Part shown: positions 43,284 through 51,994 of the stretch, one piece after another
How positions within the stretch are numbered: the stretch's first letter is position 1
Layout: every line of letters begins with the position of its first letter
Assembly (NCBI RefSeq): GCF_016907545.1
Contig: NZ_JAFBCD010000001.1
Coordinates: forward strand, 992,001 to 1,056,000
Source: Paenarthrobacter ilicis
GTDB lineage: Bacteria > Actinomycetota > Actinomycetes > Actinomycetales > Micrococcaceae
Length of the DNA: 64,000 nucleotides
Direction of reading: 5' to 3'
The notes under the pieces: generated by a model
What the model was told of the DNA's origin: nothing
Databases searched by the model: none
Seen by the model: the letters and a program-made list of their open reading frames with translations, nothing else
Translations under genes and position numbers: made by a program

Positions 43284-43547
43284 TCAGCACCTGGATGCTG
43301 CGCTTGCAGGGGTGGATTCTGCACAGGCACCCATCACTCCGTGGCGTGAACACTCCGCGGTCCAGCCCAAAGGCGTGACCTGCACTTTCATGCGTCGGCG
43401 GCACTGGGGGCAAAAGCGCGGCGGCTCCATCGCCAGGTGCTGCTGGCAGCTGTGGTGGGTGTCCGACGTCGGGCCCTCACCGTCAGTGCCCAGAGTGCGG
43501 CGTCCGCCGCAGTGCCCACAGTATGTGGAAGGTGCCACGAGGCTCAC
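43284..43547 (-). CDS. bsaP: Biotin synthase auxiliary protein BsaP-type
   Basis: An 87-aa Cys-rich protein encoded directly after bioB, overlapping it by ATGA. Four cysteines of the CxxC type (YCGHCGG, then FCPQCRRRM), an EPPRFC segment, and [15 protein letters not shown] agree with the small actinobacterial protein that mycobacterial-type biotin synthases need to convert dethiobiotin to biotin. The C-x-x-C pairs could bind an iron-sulfur cluster or zinc. The last ~18 residues are not conserved-looking. Identification rests on gene order and motif pattern recalled from the family. Confidence 0.8.
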   Translation of the reverse strand: MSLVAPSTYCGHCGGRRTLGTDGEGPTSDTHHSCQQHLAMEPPRFCPQCRRRMKVQVTPLGWTAECSRHGVMGACAESTPASAASRC

Positions 43548-44569
43548 AGGGCTTTCTGGAGCTCCTTGATGGGCATGTTCAGCTCCACCAAGAGGTTGAC
43601 GTCAGCGTTGGCGGGCCGGCCCAGGGTGGTGAGGTAGTTGCCCACAATCACAGCGTTGATGCCCCCGAGCAAGCCTTCGCGGGTGCCGAGATCCCCGAGC
43701 GTAAGTTCACGGCCGCCGGCATAACGGAGCACGGTGCGTGGCATGGCCAAGCGGAATGCCGCGATGGCGCGGAGGGCATCCTTGCCGTCCATGATGCCTT
43801 GGTTTTCCAAGGGCGTGCCGGGGCGGGGGTTGAGGAAGTTCAGCGGGACCTCATGTGGTTCCAGGGCGGCGAGTTGGACGGCCAACTCTGCGCGTTGCGC
43901 CAACGATTCACCCATGCCGATCAGGGCGCCGCAGCACAGTTCCATGCCGGCGGCCTTGACCATGGCGCAGGTTTCCAGGCGTTCTTCGTAGCTGTGGGTA
44001 GTGACCACCTCGGGGAAGTAGCTGCGCGCCGTCTCCAGATTATGGTTGTACCGATGGACGCCCCAAGCGGCCAGCTGGCCCACTTGGCGCTGCGTGAGCA
44101 TGCCGAGCGAACAGGCGATGTTGATGTCCACTTCTTCGTTGATGCGGTCAATCGCGAACTTGATCTGGTTCATGAGCTTGATGTCGGGGCCGCGCACAGC
44201 TGCGACAATGCAAAACTCCGTGGCCCCGGTGGCAGCGGTTTCCTTCGCCGCTTTGACGAGTGCAGGAATGTCCAGCCAAACACCGCGAACGGGGGAGTCG
44301 AACAGGCCCGACTGGCTGCAGAAATGGCAGTCTTCGGGGCAGCCTCCGGTCTTGATGGAGATGATTCCTTCCACCTCAACGTCCTCGCCGCAGTGCTCAA
44401 GGCGGACCTCATGGGCCAATTGCAGCGCTGCGGGGATGGCGTCGTCGGGGAGTTCAAGGACCTCGATGAGTTGTGCCTCGCTCAGGCCCTCGCCTCGTCG
44501 CAGGACCTGCTCCCGGGCGGTGTCCAGGATGGCGTAGGCGGGAGTCTGGTTGGGCGGGTGGGTGCTCAT
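43544..44569 (-). CDS. bioB: Biotin synthase
   Basis: A 341-aa radical-SAM enzyme that inserts sulfur into dethiobiotin. The radical-SAM cluster cysteines are in [14 protein letters not shown] (CxxxCxxC), followed by [34 protein letters not shown] and [16 protein letters not shown]; the R-R/auxiliary cluster residue is in the [15 protein letters not shown] region. ATG at 44569 is chosen over the longer frame to 44620, whose extra 17 residues look unlike the family; the ribosome site is weak. No other biotin gene is present in this window. Confidence 0.96.
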   Translation of the reverse strand: MSTHPPNQTPAYAILDTAREQVLRRGEGLSEAQLIEVLELPDDAIPAALQLAHEVRLEHCGEDVEVEGIISIKTGGCPEDCHFCSQSGLFDSPVRGVWLDIPALVKAAKETAATGATEFCIVAAVRGPDIKLMNQIKFAIDRINEEVDINIACSLGMLTQRQVGQLAAWGVHRYNHNLETARSYFPEVVTTHSYEERLETCAMVKAAGMELCCGALIGMGESLAQRAELAVQLAALEPHEVPLNFLNPRPGTPLENQGIMDGKDALRAIAAFRLAMPRTVLRYAGGRELTLGDLGTREGLLGGINAVIVGNYLTTLGRPANADVNLLVELNMPIKELQKAL

Positions 44570-44763
44570 GCCTAGACGGTATAGGTGCAGGTGGGGGGCG
44601 GTTTTGTGGGGTGCGTACAAACCATGGATCCTGATTTTGGTGCTGGCCGTGCGGGGCGGCTGATTCAGAAGTTACAACGGTGAAACATGCGCGTGACGGG
44701 ACCGACGCGGTGCGTGGCTAGCGTCAGTGGCGAGGCACGGACCACGGACGAAAGTGAACACCC

Positions 44764-46491
44764 ATGAGCCCTGAGAAGATGAGCACCGCCACGCTGGAAC
44801 CGACGACGCCGGGAGGCGCCGCCGTCGTGAATGGAACCGACGGCGCGCCGCCGGGAGTCAACAGTGACGCGATGAGCGCCGCGAAGGAAAGCCTGGAGGA
44901 TTACACCCTCCGCTTTGCGCCGCGGTCCTACCGGAAGTGGAGCGCCGGCGTGGTGGCCACCAGTGCTTTGGGCGGCATTGCGTATCTGGCTGACTTCTCC
45001 ATCGGCGCCAACATCGGCATCGCCTACGGCACGGTCAACGCGATCATCGGCATCATTGTGGCAGCGGTGATCATCTTCTCCACCGGTTTTCCGCTGGCCT
45101 ACTACGCTGCCCGCTACAACATTGACCTTGACCTGATCACCCGCGGCTCGGGGTTCGGCTACTACGGCTCAGTGGTCACCAACATTATTTTCGCCACGTT
45201 CACGTTTATCTTCTTTGCCCTTGAGGGCTCCATCATGGCGCAAGGACTCCAATTGGGCCTGGGGGTACCGCAGTGGATCGGTTACGCCGTGTCCACCATC
45301 ATCATCATTCCCCTGGTCATCTACGGGATGAAGACGCTGGCCACCTTGCAGGTGTGGACCACCCCGCTGTGGCTGCTGCTCATGGTGGTGCCCGTGGGCT
45401 ACCTGCTGCTGTCCCACCCGGAAAGCATTGATGCGTTCTTCGCTTTCACGGGTGCTTCCGGGCAGGGCGGACCCAACCTGGCCTCGGTCATGTTGGCTGC
45501 AGGTGTTTGCCTTTCCCTGATGGCGCAGATTGCTGAGCAGATCGACTACCTGCGCTTCATGCCTCCCAAGACCGCCGAGAACAAGGGTGCGTGGTGGCGT
45601 GCCGTGATCCTGGCCGGACCGGGCTGGGTCATCTTCGGTGCCATCAAGCAGATCATCGGCCTGTTCATTGCCATTTACCTGATCGCCAAGCTGGATCCTG
45701 CGGCTGCGGTGCACGCCAATGAACCCGTGCACCAGTTCCTGGGGGTCTACGAAGAGATGATGCCCGCCTGGCTGGCCATGACCCTCGCGGTGGTCCTGGT
45801 GGTCATTTCGCAGATCAAGATCAACGTCACCAATGCGTACTCCGGCTCCCTTGCGTGGACCAACTCGTTCACCCGCATCACCAAGACGTACCCGGGCCGG
45901 ATGGTGTTTGTGGTGGTGAACCTGGTGATTGCGCTGGTGCTCATGGAGTCCAACATGTTTGAGTTCCTCAACACCATTCTTGGCTTCTACGCCAACTGCG
46001 CCATGGCCTGGGTGGTCACGGTGGCATCGGACATTGCCATCAACAAGTACCTGCTGAAGATCTCGCCCAAGGTTCCGGAGTTCCGCCGCGGCATGCTGTA
46101 CGCCGTCAATCCCGTGGGGTTCGTGTCCATGCTGGTGTCGGCTGGGGTCTCCATCGCCGTCTTCTTTGGCGCCTTCGGTTCCGCGGTACAGCCTTTCTCT
46201 CCCATCTTCGCGGTAGGCCTGGCTTTGGTCCTTCCTCCGGTCCTGGCTTTGGCCACCAAGGGGCGCTACTACCTGCGGCGCACCGACGACGGCATTGACC
46301 TTCCGATGTTCGACGCCGACGGCAACCCCACTGATGCGAAGTTGATGTGCCACGTGACCGGCATCGAGTTCGAACGTCCGGACATGCTCCGCTCCGGTCA
46401 GGACGGGCCCGACGGCGAACCCCAGTACATCTCCTCCCTCGCGTTGTCGACGGACAAGACAGGCACGCTGGTGCTCCCGGCCCAGAAGTAG
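44764..46491 (+). CDS. NCS1-family purine/cytosine permease
   Basis: A 575-aa membrane protein with about 12 spans. The N-terminal cytoplasmic tail (~50 residues) ends in DYTLRFAPRSYRKWS, typical of NCS1 proteins; later segments GSGFGYYGSVVTNII, EQIDYLRFMPP and INVTNAYSGSLAWTNSFTR match the family's conserved substrate and ion sites. A soluble ~90-residue C-terminal tail follows. Cytosine, purines, allantoin or hydantoins are possible substrates. It is divergent from bioB; the cytosine deaminase of this window is 16 kb away, so linkage is not evident. Confidence 0.85.
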   Translation: MSPEKMSTATLEPTTPGGAAVVNGTDGAPPGVNSDAMSAAKESLEDYTLRFAPRSYRKWSAGVVATSALGGIAYLADFSIGANIGIAYGTVNAIIGIIVAAVIIFSTGFPLAYYAARYNIDLDLITRGSGFGYYGSVVTNIIFATFTFIFFALEGSIMAQGLQLGLGVPQWIGYAVSTIIIIPLVIYGMKTLATLQVWTTPLWLLLMVVPVGYLLLSHPESIDAFFAFTGASGQGGPNLASVMLAAGVCLSLMAQIAEQIDYLRFMPPKTAENKGAWWRAVILAGPGWVIFGAIKQIIGLFIAIYLIAKLDPAAAVHANEPVHQFLGVYEEMMPAWLAMTLAVVLVVISQIKINVTNAYSGSLAWTNSFTRITKTYPGRMVFVVVNLVIALVLMESNMFEFLNTILGFYANCAMAWVVTVASDIAINKYLLKISPKVPEFRRGMLYAVNPVGFVSMLVSAGVSIAVFFGAFGSAVQPFSPIFAVGLALVLPPVLALATKGRYYLRRTDDGIDLPMFDADGNPTDAKLMCHVTGIEFERPDMLRSGQDGPDGEPQYISSLALSTDKTGTLVLPAQK

Positions 46492-46509
46492 CCGTTGCGG
46501 GGATACGCG

Positions 46510-46543
46510 AACGCCCGGCCTCCCACAGGGGAAGCCGGGCGTT
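46510..46543. terminator. Terminator between the NCS1 permease and csbD-like gene
   Basis: AACGCCCGGC (46510-46519) pairs with GCCGGGCGTT (46534-46543) across a 14-nt loop, between two convergent genes. The T-tract is short, so efficiency is uncertain. Confidence 0.75.
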
Positions 46544-46574
46544 GCGCTGTGTGTAAATCTATTGAGGCAAGGGC

Positions 46575-46760
46575 CTACTTGTCGAAGACGTCCTTAGCGG
46601 CGTCCTTGACGTTTTCGCCTGCCTGCTTGGACTTGGCGGCAGCCTGATCGGCTGCTCCCTCGGCCTGAAGCTTCTCGTTATTGGTGGCGTCGCCGAGGGC
46701 TTCCTTAGCCTTGCCGGTGACTTCCTGGGCCTTGTTGCTGATCTTGTCTCCGAGTCCCAT
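46575..46760 (-). CDS. CsbD-family stress protein
   Basis: A 61-aa hydrophilic Ala/Lys-rich protein, beginning MGLGDKISNKAQEVTGKAKEALG and continuing NNEKLQAEGAADQAAAK, the classic CsbD pattern. CsbD proteins are made under general stress in many bacteria but have no defined biochemical role. AAGGAGG lies a few bases before the ATG. An inverted repeat at 46797-46811 is in its upstream region. The zinc alcohol dehydrogenase ends 76 bp upstream on the same strand. Confidence 0.92.
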   Translation of the reverse strand: MGLGDKISNKAQEVTGKAKEALGDATNNEKLQAEGAADQAAAKSKQAGENVKDAAKDVFDK

Positions 46761-46796
46761 GGGGCCCTCCTTCGATGTAATCCAACGCTGACATTC

Positions 46797-46811
46797 GCTA
46801 GACTATCTAGC
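46797..46811 (-). promoter_or_regulatory. Inverted repeat GCTAGA-CTA-TCTAGC upstream of the csbD-like gene
   Basis: A perfect 6-bp inverted repeat with a 3-bp spacer starts 37 bp upstream of the csbD-like ATG. On the minus strand it contains TAGTCT and TAGATA, which could be part of a -10 region, so it may be an operator or a promoter. Confidence 0.45.
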
Positions 46812-46836
46812 AATTCTGAAAGGTTCCTGTGAATCC

Positions 46837-48012
46837 TCAGGGCTTGAGAACAACCTTGATGCAGCCATCTTCCTTCTTTTGGAATTTCTCGTAAAGCTCC
46901 GGGGCTTCGTCCAGTGATCCGGTGTGGGTGACCAGGTGCATGACTCCCAGCGGATCGGCGTCGTCCTCCACCAGCGGCAGCAGCCGGTCCGTCCAGTTCC
47001 GCACGTTGCATTGGCCCATCCGGAGCTGGATCTGCTTGTCGAACATAGTCATCAGCGGCAGGGGATCGGCCTTGCCGCCGTAAACGCCGCTCAGTGAAAT
47101 GGTGCCGCCTCGCCGCACGGCGTCGATTGCCGTATGCAGGGCGGCGAGCCGGTCCACGCTCATGGTATCCATGGCAACTTGGGCGGGCTTGTCCGGAAGC
47201 AGCGACACCGCCTTGTGTAGGAACGAGGCAACCGGAGACCCGTGCGCCTCCATGCCCACAGCATCCACCACGGAATCAGCGCCGCGGCCCAAGGTCTGCT
47301 TGCGAATCTGCTCCGCGACGTCCGGGCCGAAGTCCATGGTTTCCACGCCGTGAGCCGCGGCCATGGCACGTCGCTCCGGGACGGGGTCCACCCCGATGAC
47401 CCTCAATCCCTTGTGGACGCCGATTCTGCTGGCGAACTGCCCAACCGGGCCCAGGCCCAGCACCACAAGCGTTCCGCCGGCGGGAGTGGCGGCGTACTCC
47501 ACCGCTTGCCACGCAGTGGGGAGAATGTCGGAGAGGAAGAGGTAGCGCTCGTCCGGTGCATCGCCGTCGACCTTCACAGGGCCGTAATCCGCGAACGGAA
47601 CCCGCAGATACTGTGCTTGGCCGCCTGGAACCGAACCGTAGAGCTCCGAGTACCCGAAGAGGGCGGCCCCGGAGTTCTTGGCGGTCACCTGGGTGGTTTC
47701 GCACTGCGATTGGAGCCCCTGGTTGCACATGAAGCATCGGCCGCAGGAGATGTTGAAAGGAACCACCACGCGGTCGCCTTTCTTGAGCCGGTGGACTGCC
47801 GAGCCAACTTCTTCAACGATGCCCATCGGCTCATGGCCGATCACATCGCTTTTGTGCATATAGGGCCCCAGGACCTCGTAAAGATGCAGGTCCGAGCCGC
47901 AAATCGCCGAGGACGTAATGCGGATGATCGCATCCGTGGGGTCCTGGATGGTGGGATCCGGAACGTCGATGACGCTCAACGAGCGCCTTCCTTGCCAAGT
48001 CACTGCTTTCAC
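46837..48012 (-). CDS. Zinc-dependent alcohol dehydrogenase (MDR family)
   Basis: A 391-aa oxidoreductase. Catalytic zinc residues are in SSAICGSDLHLY (Cys) and GHEPMGIVEEVGS (His-Glu), the structural zinc cysteines in ISCGRCFMCNQGLQSQC, and the nucleotide fold in VLGLGPVGQFASRIG. It resembles threonine/glutathione-dependent-formaldehyde-like dehydrogenases of the long MDR type. GTG at 48012 has GGGAG eight bases upstream; the longer frame to 48369 overlaps the divergent gene and is rejected. Substrate not determined. Confidence 0.9.
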   Translation of the reverse strand: MKAVTWQGRRSLSVIDVPDPTIQDPTDAIIRITSSAICGSDLHLYEVLGPYMHKSDVIGHEPMGIVEEVGSAVHRLKKGDRVVVPFNISCGRCFMCNQGLQSQCETTQVTAKNSGAALFGYSELYGSVPGGQAQYLRVPFADYGPVKVDGDAPDERYLFLSDILPTAWQAVEYAATPAGGTLVVLGLGPVGQFASRIGVHKGLRVIGVDPVPERRAMAAAHGVETMDFGPDVAEQIRKQTLGRGADSVVDAVGMEAHGSPVASFLHKAVSLLPDKPAQVAMDTMSVDRLAALHTAIDAVRRGGTISLSGVYGGKADPLPLMTMFDKQIQLRMGQCNVRNWTDRLLPLVEDDADPLGVMHLVTHTGSLDEAPELYEKFQKKEDGCIKVVLKP

Positions 48013-48111
48013 GATTGGTGCTCCCTGCTGTCTTGCCGTTGTCCCGCGCTGCAGGAGACCCCTCCAGCGAATCAGAGACGACTGGCCAATACAAGGCTGG
48101 AAAGCAGTAAC

Positions 48112-48140
48112 TAGTAAGCATCCTGATTGTTGGCTATGAT
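48112..48140 (+). promoter_or_regulatory. Candidate promoter of the zinc-ribbon gene
   Basis: TAGTAA (48112-48117) and TATGAT (48135-48140) with a 17-bp spacer lie between the divergent dehydrogenase and the GTG start at 48189. The -35 box is poor, so confidence is limited. Confidence 0.4.
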
Positions 48141-48188
48141 CGCGGTAGGGGAGAGTTGTCGGACAGCGTTGACCGAGGAGAACACAGA

Positions 48189-48620
48189 GTGACCACCATC
48201 CACAATCCGTTGGTTCCGGAGTCGACGCCGCGCCCTCAGGCGCGTGCCGTCCTTTGTCCTCACTGCGGGTCCAAAGATCATCTGAACTTGGAAACCATTG
48301 AGTCGATCGAACCCCATCCCGGTGAACTGATGGTGGCTGTTTCCTATACGTGCTTGGCCTGCGAGGCATCCGACGCCCATACCGCCGCCTTCCATGATGT
48401 GGCCGCTGTCCTTAACCGCGACGGAACCACCTCGACCCTGCTGCAGTTTGGTGGACAATACCTGCACTGCGGTGAGCTCATGCAGCTGGCTACGACGTCT
48501 GGGCGGAGCGTCTACGACCCAATTTCCACAGAAGATCCGGATGACCAGTTGCTGGACGTCTATCTGAATACCCGTGTTCTCAAATGCCGTTGCGGTTTCC
48601 GGGTGGAACTTCCGGCCTGA
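48189..48620 (+). CDS. Hypothetical zinc-ribbon protein
   Basis: A 143-aa protein with cysteine pairs CPHCGS, CLAC, a CGEL and a CRCG near the C-terminus, which suggest metal-binding ribbons; I recognise no family. GTG at 48189 has GGAG eight bases upstream. The frame opens 11 codons earlier but without a ribosome site. It is divergent from the zinc alcohol dehydrogenase and is followed by a 98-bp gap to the coiled-coil membrane protein. Confidence 0.7.
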   Translation: MTTIHNPLVPESTPRPQARAVLCPHCGSKDHLNLETIESIEPHPGELMVAVSYTCLACEASDAHTAAFHDVAAVLNRDGTTSTLLQFGGQYLHCGELMQLATTSGRSVYDPISTEDPDDQLLDVYLNTRVLKCRCGFRVELPA

Positions 48621-48718
48621 GGACGGACAAGGTCCGGTTAAACGTGAAGATGGCACAGAACAGAGTGTGGGCAACGGGCGGCGCCCCTGCAAGCCGCCCA
48701 ACAGGGAGGTAATCCGCA

Positions 48719-49249
48719 ATGGATACAGGACAACTGGTGCTCATCATCGTCATCGCCGTGGTGGTGATTGCCGTAGTAGTGATCGCCTTGACGGTGGGAC
48801 GCCGCAAGAAGGCCGAGGCAAACCGCCAGCGCGCGGAAGTTCTCAGGGAGAAAGCGGCGGAGGAGGCTATTGGCGCGCATCAGGCGAAGGCCGAATCTGC
48901 ACAGGCTGAAGCAGATGCGCTGCAGGCCGAGGTTGAAGCAAACCGGCTCCGCAAGGAGGCGGAGCGCCACGCATCCAAGGCCGACGAGGCCCACAACCGC
49001 GTGGAGGAGCACCTCCGCCATGCCGACAAGTTGGATCCAAATGCGGGAAAGAACGGCCATGCCGACGCTACCCGTGCCGACGCTCCCCATGCCGACGCTC
49101 CCCATGCCGACAGCGATGCTTCCCCGGTGCCGCGCCACTCGGGTTCCAATGCCGCTGGCGATGGCCACGTTGCCGAGGGCGAACGATTGACCCGGGACCG
49201 CAGTGATCGTGGTGAGCGCACGGCCGACGGCACGCAGGACCGCGCATGA
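48719..49249 (+). CDS. Single-span membrane protein with Ala/Glu coiled coil
   Basis: A 176-aa protein: an N-terminal membrane anchor (LVLIIVIAVVVIAVVVIALTV), a charged coiled coil of ~80 residues (KKAEANRQRAEVLREKAAEEA and on), then a low-complexity HADAPHADAPHAD tail and an acidic/basic C-terminus. The GGGAGG site a few bases upstream supports the ATG. It overlaps the following SIS gene by ATGA, so the two are translationally coupled and may work together at the membrane (inference). No known family recognised. Confidence 0.75.
   Translation: MDTGQLVLIIVIAVVVIAVVVIALTVGRRKKAEANRQRAEVLREKAAEEAIGAHQAKAESAQAEADALQAEVEANRLRKEAERHASKADEAHNRVEEHLRHADKLDPNAGKNGHADATRADAPHADAPHADSDASPVPRHSGSNAAGDGHVAEGERLTRDRSDRGERTADGTQDRA
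49058..49114 (+). repeat. 15-bp tandem repeats in the coiled-coil protein tail
   Basis: Copies of CATGCCGACGCTCCC at 49058, 49073, 49088 and a partial at 49103 encode HADAP/RADAP units in the C-terminal tail. The repeat is a likely site of copy-number change. Confidence 0.75.
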
Positions 49250-49860
49250 GCCTCGTGGAAAGAAGGGCAGGCCAGGCTGTGCGCAGTGATGGGCCCGCAG
49301 CCAGCCGGCATGCCGTAGATGTGGTGCTTGGCCACCTCGGAGAGATTGGTCCCGCCGTCGCATCCTTGCGTCGGGAGTCTTCGCGCCTGGCGGAGTGGGG
49401 AGAGGAGTTGGCCAGGGTCCGGCTGCGCGGGGGGACCGTTTTTGCCGCCGGCAGCGATGGCTCATCCCATGAAGCGCAACGGTTCACGTCCGAACTCGCA
49501 GCCCACGATCCCGTTGATGGCTCCGGATTCAAAGCCATTTACATTCCCAAGGGTGCAACCGGCTCGGAGCAGACCGTCGCCGCCCAGCTGCAAGCTCAAG
49601 TGCGCAGCGGCGACATCGTGGTGCTCCTGGCAGCAAAAGGAATCACCGACGATCTGCGGAACGCTGCCGCTGCGGCCAAGAAGGGCGGCGCGCGGGTGTG
49701 GGCGCTGACAGGCAGGGAATCCAAGGACCTGGCGGATTCGGTGAATGAGGCGATCTGCATCAACACAGATCCGCCGCACGCCGAGGAAGCCCACTTGGTA
49801 GCTGTGCTGGCCCTCTGCGAGTGCTTCATCGACGCGCAAAAGCACGTTACACCGGAATAG
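49246..49860 (+). CDS. SIS-domain protein, phosphoheptose isomerase-like
   Basis: A 204-aa sugar isomerase (SIS) fold protein. Key segments are GTVFAAGSDGSSHEAQRFTSEL, the GxGxS-like substrate loop seen in GmhA-type proteins, then GDIVVLLAAKGITDDLRNAAAAAKK and a late EEAHLVAVLALCECF. Active-site histidine/glutamate residues of GmhA cannot be assigned with certainty. It is coupled to the coiled-coil membrane protein gene. A phosphosugar isomerase or binding role is likely, substrate unknown. Confidence 0.75.
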   Translation: MSLVERRAGQAVRSDGPAASRHAVDVVLGHLGEIGPAVASLRRESSRLAEWGEELARVRLRGGTVFAAGSDGSSHEAQRFTSELAAHDPVDGSGFKAIYIPKGATGSEQTVAAQLQAQVRSGDIVVLLAAKGITDDLRNAAAAAKKGGARVWALTGRESKDLADSVNEAICINTDPPHAEEAHLVAVLALCECFIDAQKHVTPE

Positions 49861-50002
49861 CAGGCGGCGCGCGGTCCGCGAGCACGATCGTGGACCGCTG
49901 CGTCTGCCAGTCTTGTGCTGTGATCTGCGACTCATCAGGAATAGTTGCAGACGCGGCGCAGTTGCCCAGAGTGATCGCACATCATTCTGAAAGGAACTGC
50001 GC

Positions 50003-51073
50003 ATGCTGTTTTCTCCCCTGGCCCTCGGCGAGCTCGAACTTTCCAACCGATTGGTGATGGCGCCCCTGACGCGTCTCCGTGCCGGAGATAAAGGTGTGCC
50101 CGGAGCTCTTATCGCCGAGCACTACCGCCAGCGGGCTTCCTTGGGCCTGATCGTCAGTGAGGGCACCTACCCGACGCCGGCCGGGCAGTCCTATGCAGGT
50201 CAGCCGGGCTTGGTGACCGAGGAGCAGGTTGCCGGCTGGAAGCAGGTCACTGAAGCAGTCCACGCCGATGGCGGCCGGATCTTCGCACAGGTAATGCACG
50301 GTGGACGGGTGTCACACCCGGATATCACCAACGGTGTGGAAATCGTTGGCCCCAGTGCTGTGGCGATTGAGGGCGACGTCCGCACACCCCTGGGCAAGAA
50401 GCCGTTCCCGGTTCCCCGTGAACTCCGCACTGATGAGCTGCCCAGCGTCATCCAGGAAATCGTCACTGCATCGAAGAATGCCATTGAGGCCGGTTTTGAC
50501 GGCGTTGAGCTGCACTCCGCCAATGGCTACCTTCTGCACGAGTTCCTTGCTCCCAACTCCAACGTCCGCACGGACAGCTACGGTGGTTCCCCCGAGAACC
50601 GGGCACGCTTCGTGATCGAGACCGTCCAGGCCGTTGTGGAGGCACTTGGAGCCAACCGCGTTGGCATCCGTATTTCCCCCGAGCACAACGTCCAGGGGAT
50701 CTCGGAGGTGGACGCAGCTGATGTCCGCGCCACGTACCAGGTTCTGGTGGACACCATTGCCCCGCTCAACCTCGCCTATCTGAGCGTCCTGCACCACGAT
50801 CCCAAGAGCGCCCTGGTTCAGGACCTTCGCGAGCGTTTCAACGGCATCTTCCTCGTGAACACCGGCTTCAGCCAGATCACCACCCGTGACGAAGCTTTTG
50901 CCATCATCGAGGACGGCCTCGCCGATGCCGTCGTCGTTGGCCGGCCCGCCATTGCCAACCCGGACCTCGCCCGCCGTTGGCGCGAAAGCTTGCCCCTCAA
51001 CGAGCCGGACGCCTCCACCTTCTACGCCGATGGCGCTGAGGGCTACACGGACTACCCGTTCTACTCGAACTAA
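50003..51073 (+). CDS. Old Yellow Enzyme-family NADH:flavin oxidoreductase
   Basis: A 356-aa FMN enzyme. Family motifs are NRLVMAPLTRLRA, IVSEGTYPTPAGQSYAGQPGL, IFAQVMHGGRVSHPDI, GFDGVELHSANGYLLHEFL, SNVRTDSYGGSPENRARF and a C-terminal DAVVVGRPAIANPDL. The HSANGYL region has the His-Asn pair that binds phenolic and enone substrates in NemA/OYE proteins. It should reduce activated alkenes or nitro compounds. AAAGG lies seven bases upstream of ATG; a terminator follows. Confidence 0.92.
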   Translation: MLFSPLALGELELSNRLVMAPLTRLRAGDKGVPGALIAEHYRQRASLGLIVSEGTYPTPAGQSYAGQPGLVTEEQVAGWKQVTEAVHADGGRIFAQVMHGGRVSHPDITNGVEIVGPSAVAIEGDVRTPLGKKPFPVPRELRTDELPSVIQEIVTASKNAIEAGFDGVELHSANGYLLHEFLAPNSNVRTDSYGGSPENRARFVIETVQAVVEALGANRVGIRISPEHNVQGISEVDAADVRATYQVLVDTIAPLNLAYLSVLHHDPKSALVQDLRERFNGIFLVNTGFSQITTRDEAFAIIEDGLADAVVVGRPAIANPDLARRWRESLPLNEPDASTFYADGAEGYTDYPFYSN

Positions 51074-51097
51074 AAACGCAGCACCCCAGCAAGACCT

Positions 51098-51130
51098 CGA
51101 CGCCGGCACCCACCTCGGGTGCCGGCGTCG
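51098..51130 (+). terminator. Terminator after the Old Yellow Enzyme gene
   Basis: CGACGCCGGCACCC (51098-51111) pairs perfectly with GGGTGCCGGCGTCG (51117-51130) around ACCTC. The T-tract is weak (CCGGTTTAAG), so it may be only a partial stop before the GntR gene. Confidence 0.75.
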
Positions 51131-51198
51131 CCGGTTTAAGTTCTGTGTGGCTGAGGGAAAAATGTGACGCGCCCGCTTTCGGTGACGGCAGCCGGGCT

Positions 51199-51208
51199 TC
51201 CTATAGGA
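51199..51208. promoter_or_regulatory. TCCTATAGGA operator at the GntR gene start
   Basis: A perfect 10-bp palindrome, eight bases before the ATG at 51216, identical to the one at 52049. At this place a bound protein would block transcription start or translation, consistent with autoregulation by the FCD-type regulator (inference). Confidence 0.7.
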
Positions 51209-51215
51209 TTTGGGC

Positions 51216-51914
51216 ATGCCTGCCTCTTCCTCGTCCGCCGCCCGTGCCGGCTTTCCCGTGAGTCGGCAAGTGCTGGCCGATCACGTCTACGAGGCATTGT
51301 TGGAATGGCTGATGGATGGCCGGCTGGAGCCGGGCGCCGCGGTCAGCATCGACGGTATGGCCAGGGAACTTGATGTTTCCCCAACTCCCGTGCGTGAAGC
51401 CCTGGCCCGGTTGGAGCACACGGGCATGGTGCGGCGAGTGGCTTTGAAGGGCTACCGGGTTGCGCCGGTTTTCACCCGTGAGGATTTTGCCGAGCTCATG
51501 GAGGCGCGGCTGTCCATTGAGCCGGTGAACGCCAAATTGGCCTGTACGCGTATGACCCCCGATGGGCTCGAGGCACTGAAGAAGGCCGTGGAGGACCTGC
51601 GGACTGCGCCCCGCGGGGGAACGTTCGCCGAATACCGCAGCTACCTCGAAGCGGACGAGCGATTCCATCAACTCATTGCTGCCCAGGCGAAGAACCAGTT
51701 TCTCCTCACCGCTTACAACACCCTGGGTGGGCAAATCCAGAGATTCCGGCTGTTCGGGGGAGTGGGGATCACCGACGCCGAGCAAGCCATCGCCGAACAC
51801 CAAGCGGTGCTGGACGCCATGATCAACGGAGACTCGGACAAAGCCGCCGCCATGATGACGGCCCATGTGGAGAAAGTCCGCGGGCGGGCAATGGCGGACG
51901 CTCCCGAGGACTGA
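51216..51914 (+). CDS. FadR/FCD-type GntR regulator of the following operon
   Basis: A 232-aa regulator. The N-terminal winged helix holds DHVYEALLEWLMDGRLEPG, AVSIDGMARELDVSPTPVREALARLEHTG; the C-terminal FCD domain (~90-220) has helices with EARLSIEPVNAKLAC, FHQLIAAQAKN and AIAEHQAVLDAMINGD, where conserved Asp/His residues usually bind a metal-carboxylate or sugar-acid effector. ATG 51216 is used; a TTG two codons earlier lies in the palindrome. It begins a divergence-free cluster of catabolic genes and has matching palindromes before itself and the operon. Confidence 0.9.
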   Translation: MPASSSSAARAGFPVSRQVLADHVYEALLEWLMDGRLEPGAAVSIDGMARELDVSPTPVREALARLEHTGMVRRVALKGYRVAPVFTREDFAELMEARLSIEPVNAKLACTRMTPDGLEALKKAVEDLRTAPRGGTFAEYRSYLEADERFHQLIAAQAKNQFLLTAYNTLGGQIQRFRLFGGVGITDAEQAIAEHQAVLDAMINGDSDKAAAMMTAHVEKVRGRAMADAPED

Positions 51915-51994
51915 CGCTCGGCGGGATGTGGTGCGCCGCGAGCCGGCACCGTCCACACCAGCAAGTGACCCCCTTCACATGCATATGTAAGACA

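Noticed and set aside
43174..43413. 79-codon minus-strand frame overlapping the end of the BsaP-type gene
   Set aside because: It overlaps bsaP in another frame and the small plus-strand membrane protein gene, has no ribosome site and no recognisable motif.
45169..46353. 394-codon minus-strand frame
   Set aside because: Antisense of the NCS1 permease, His-rich and without motifs.
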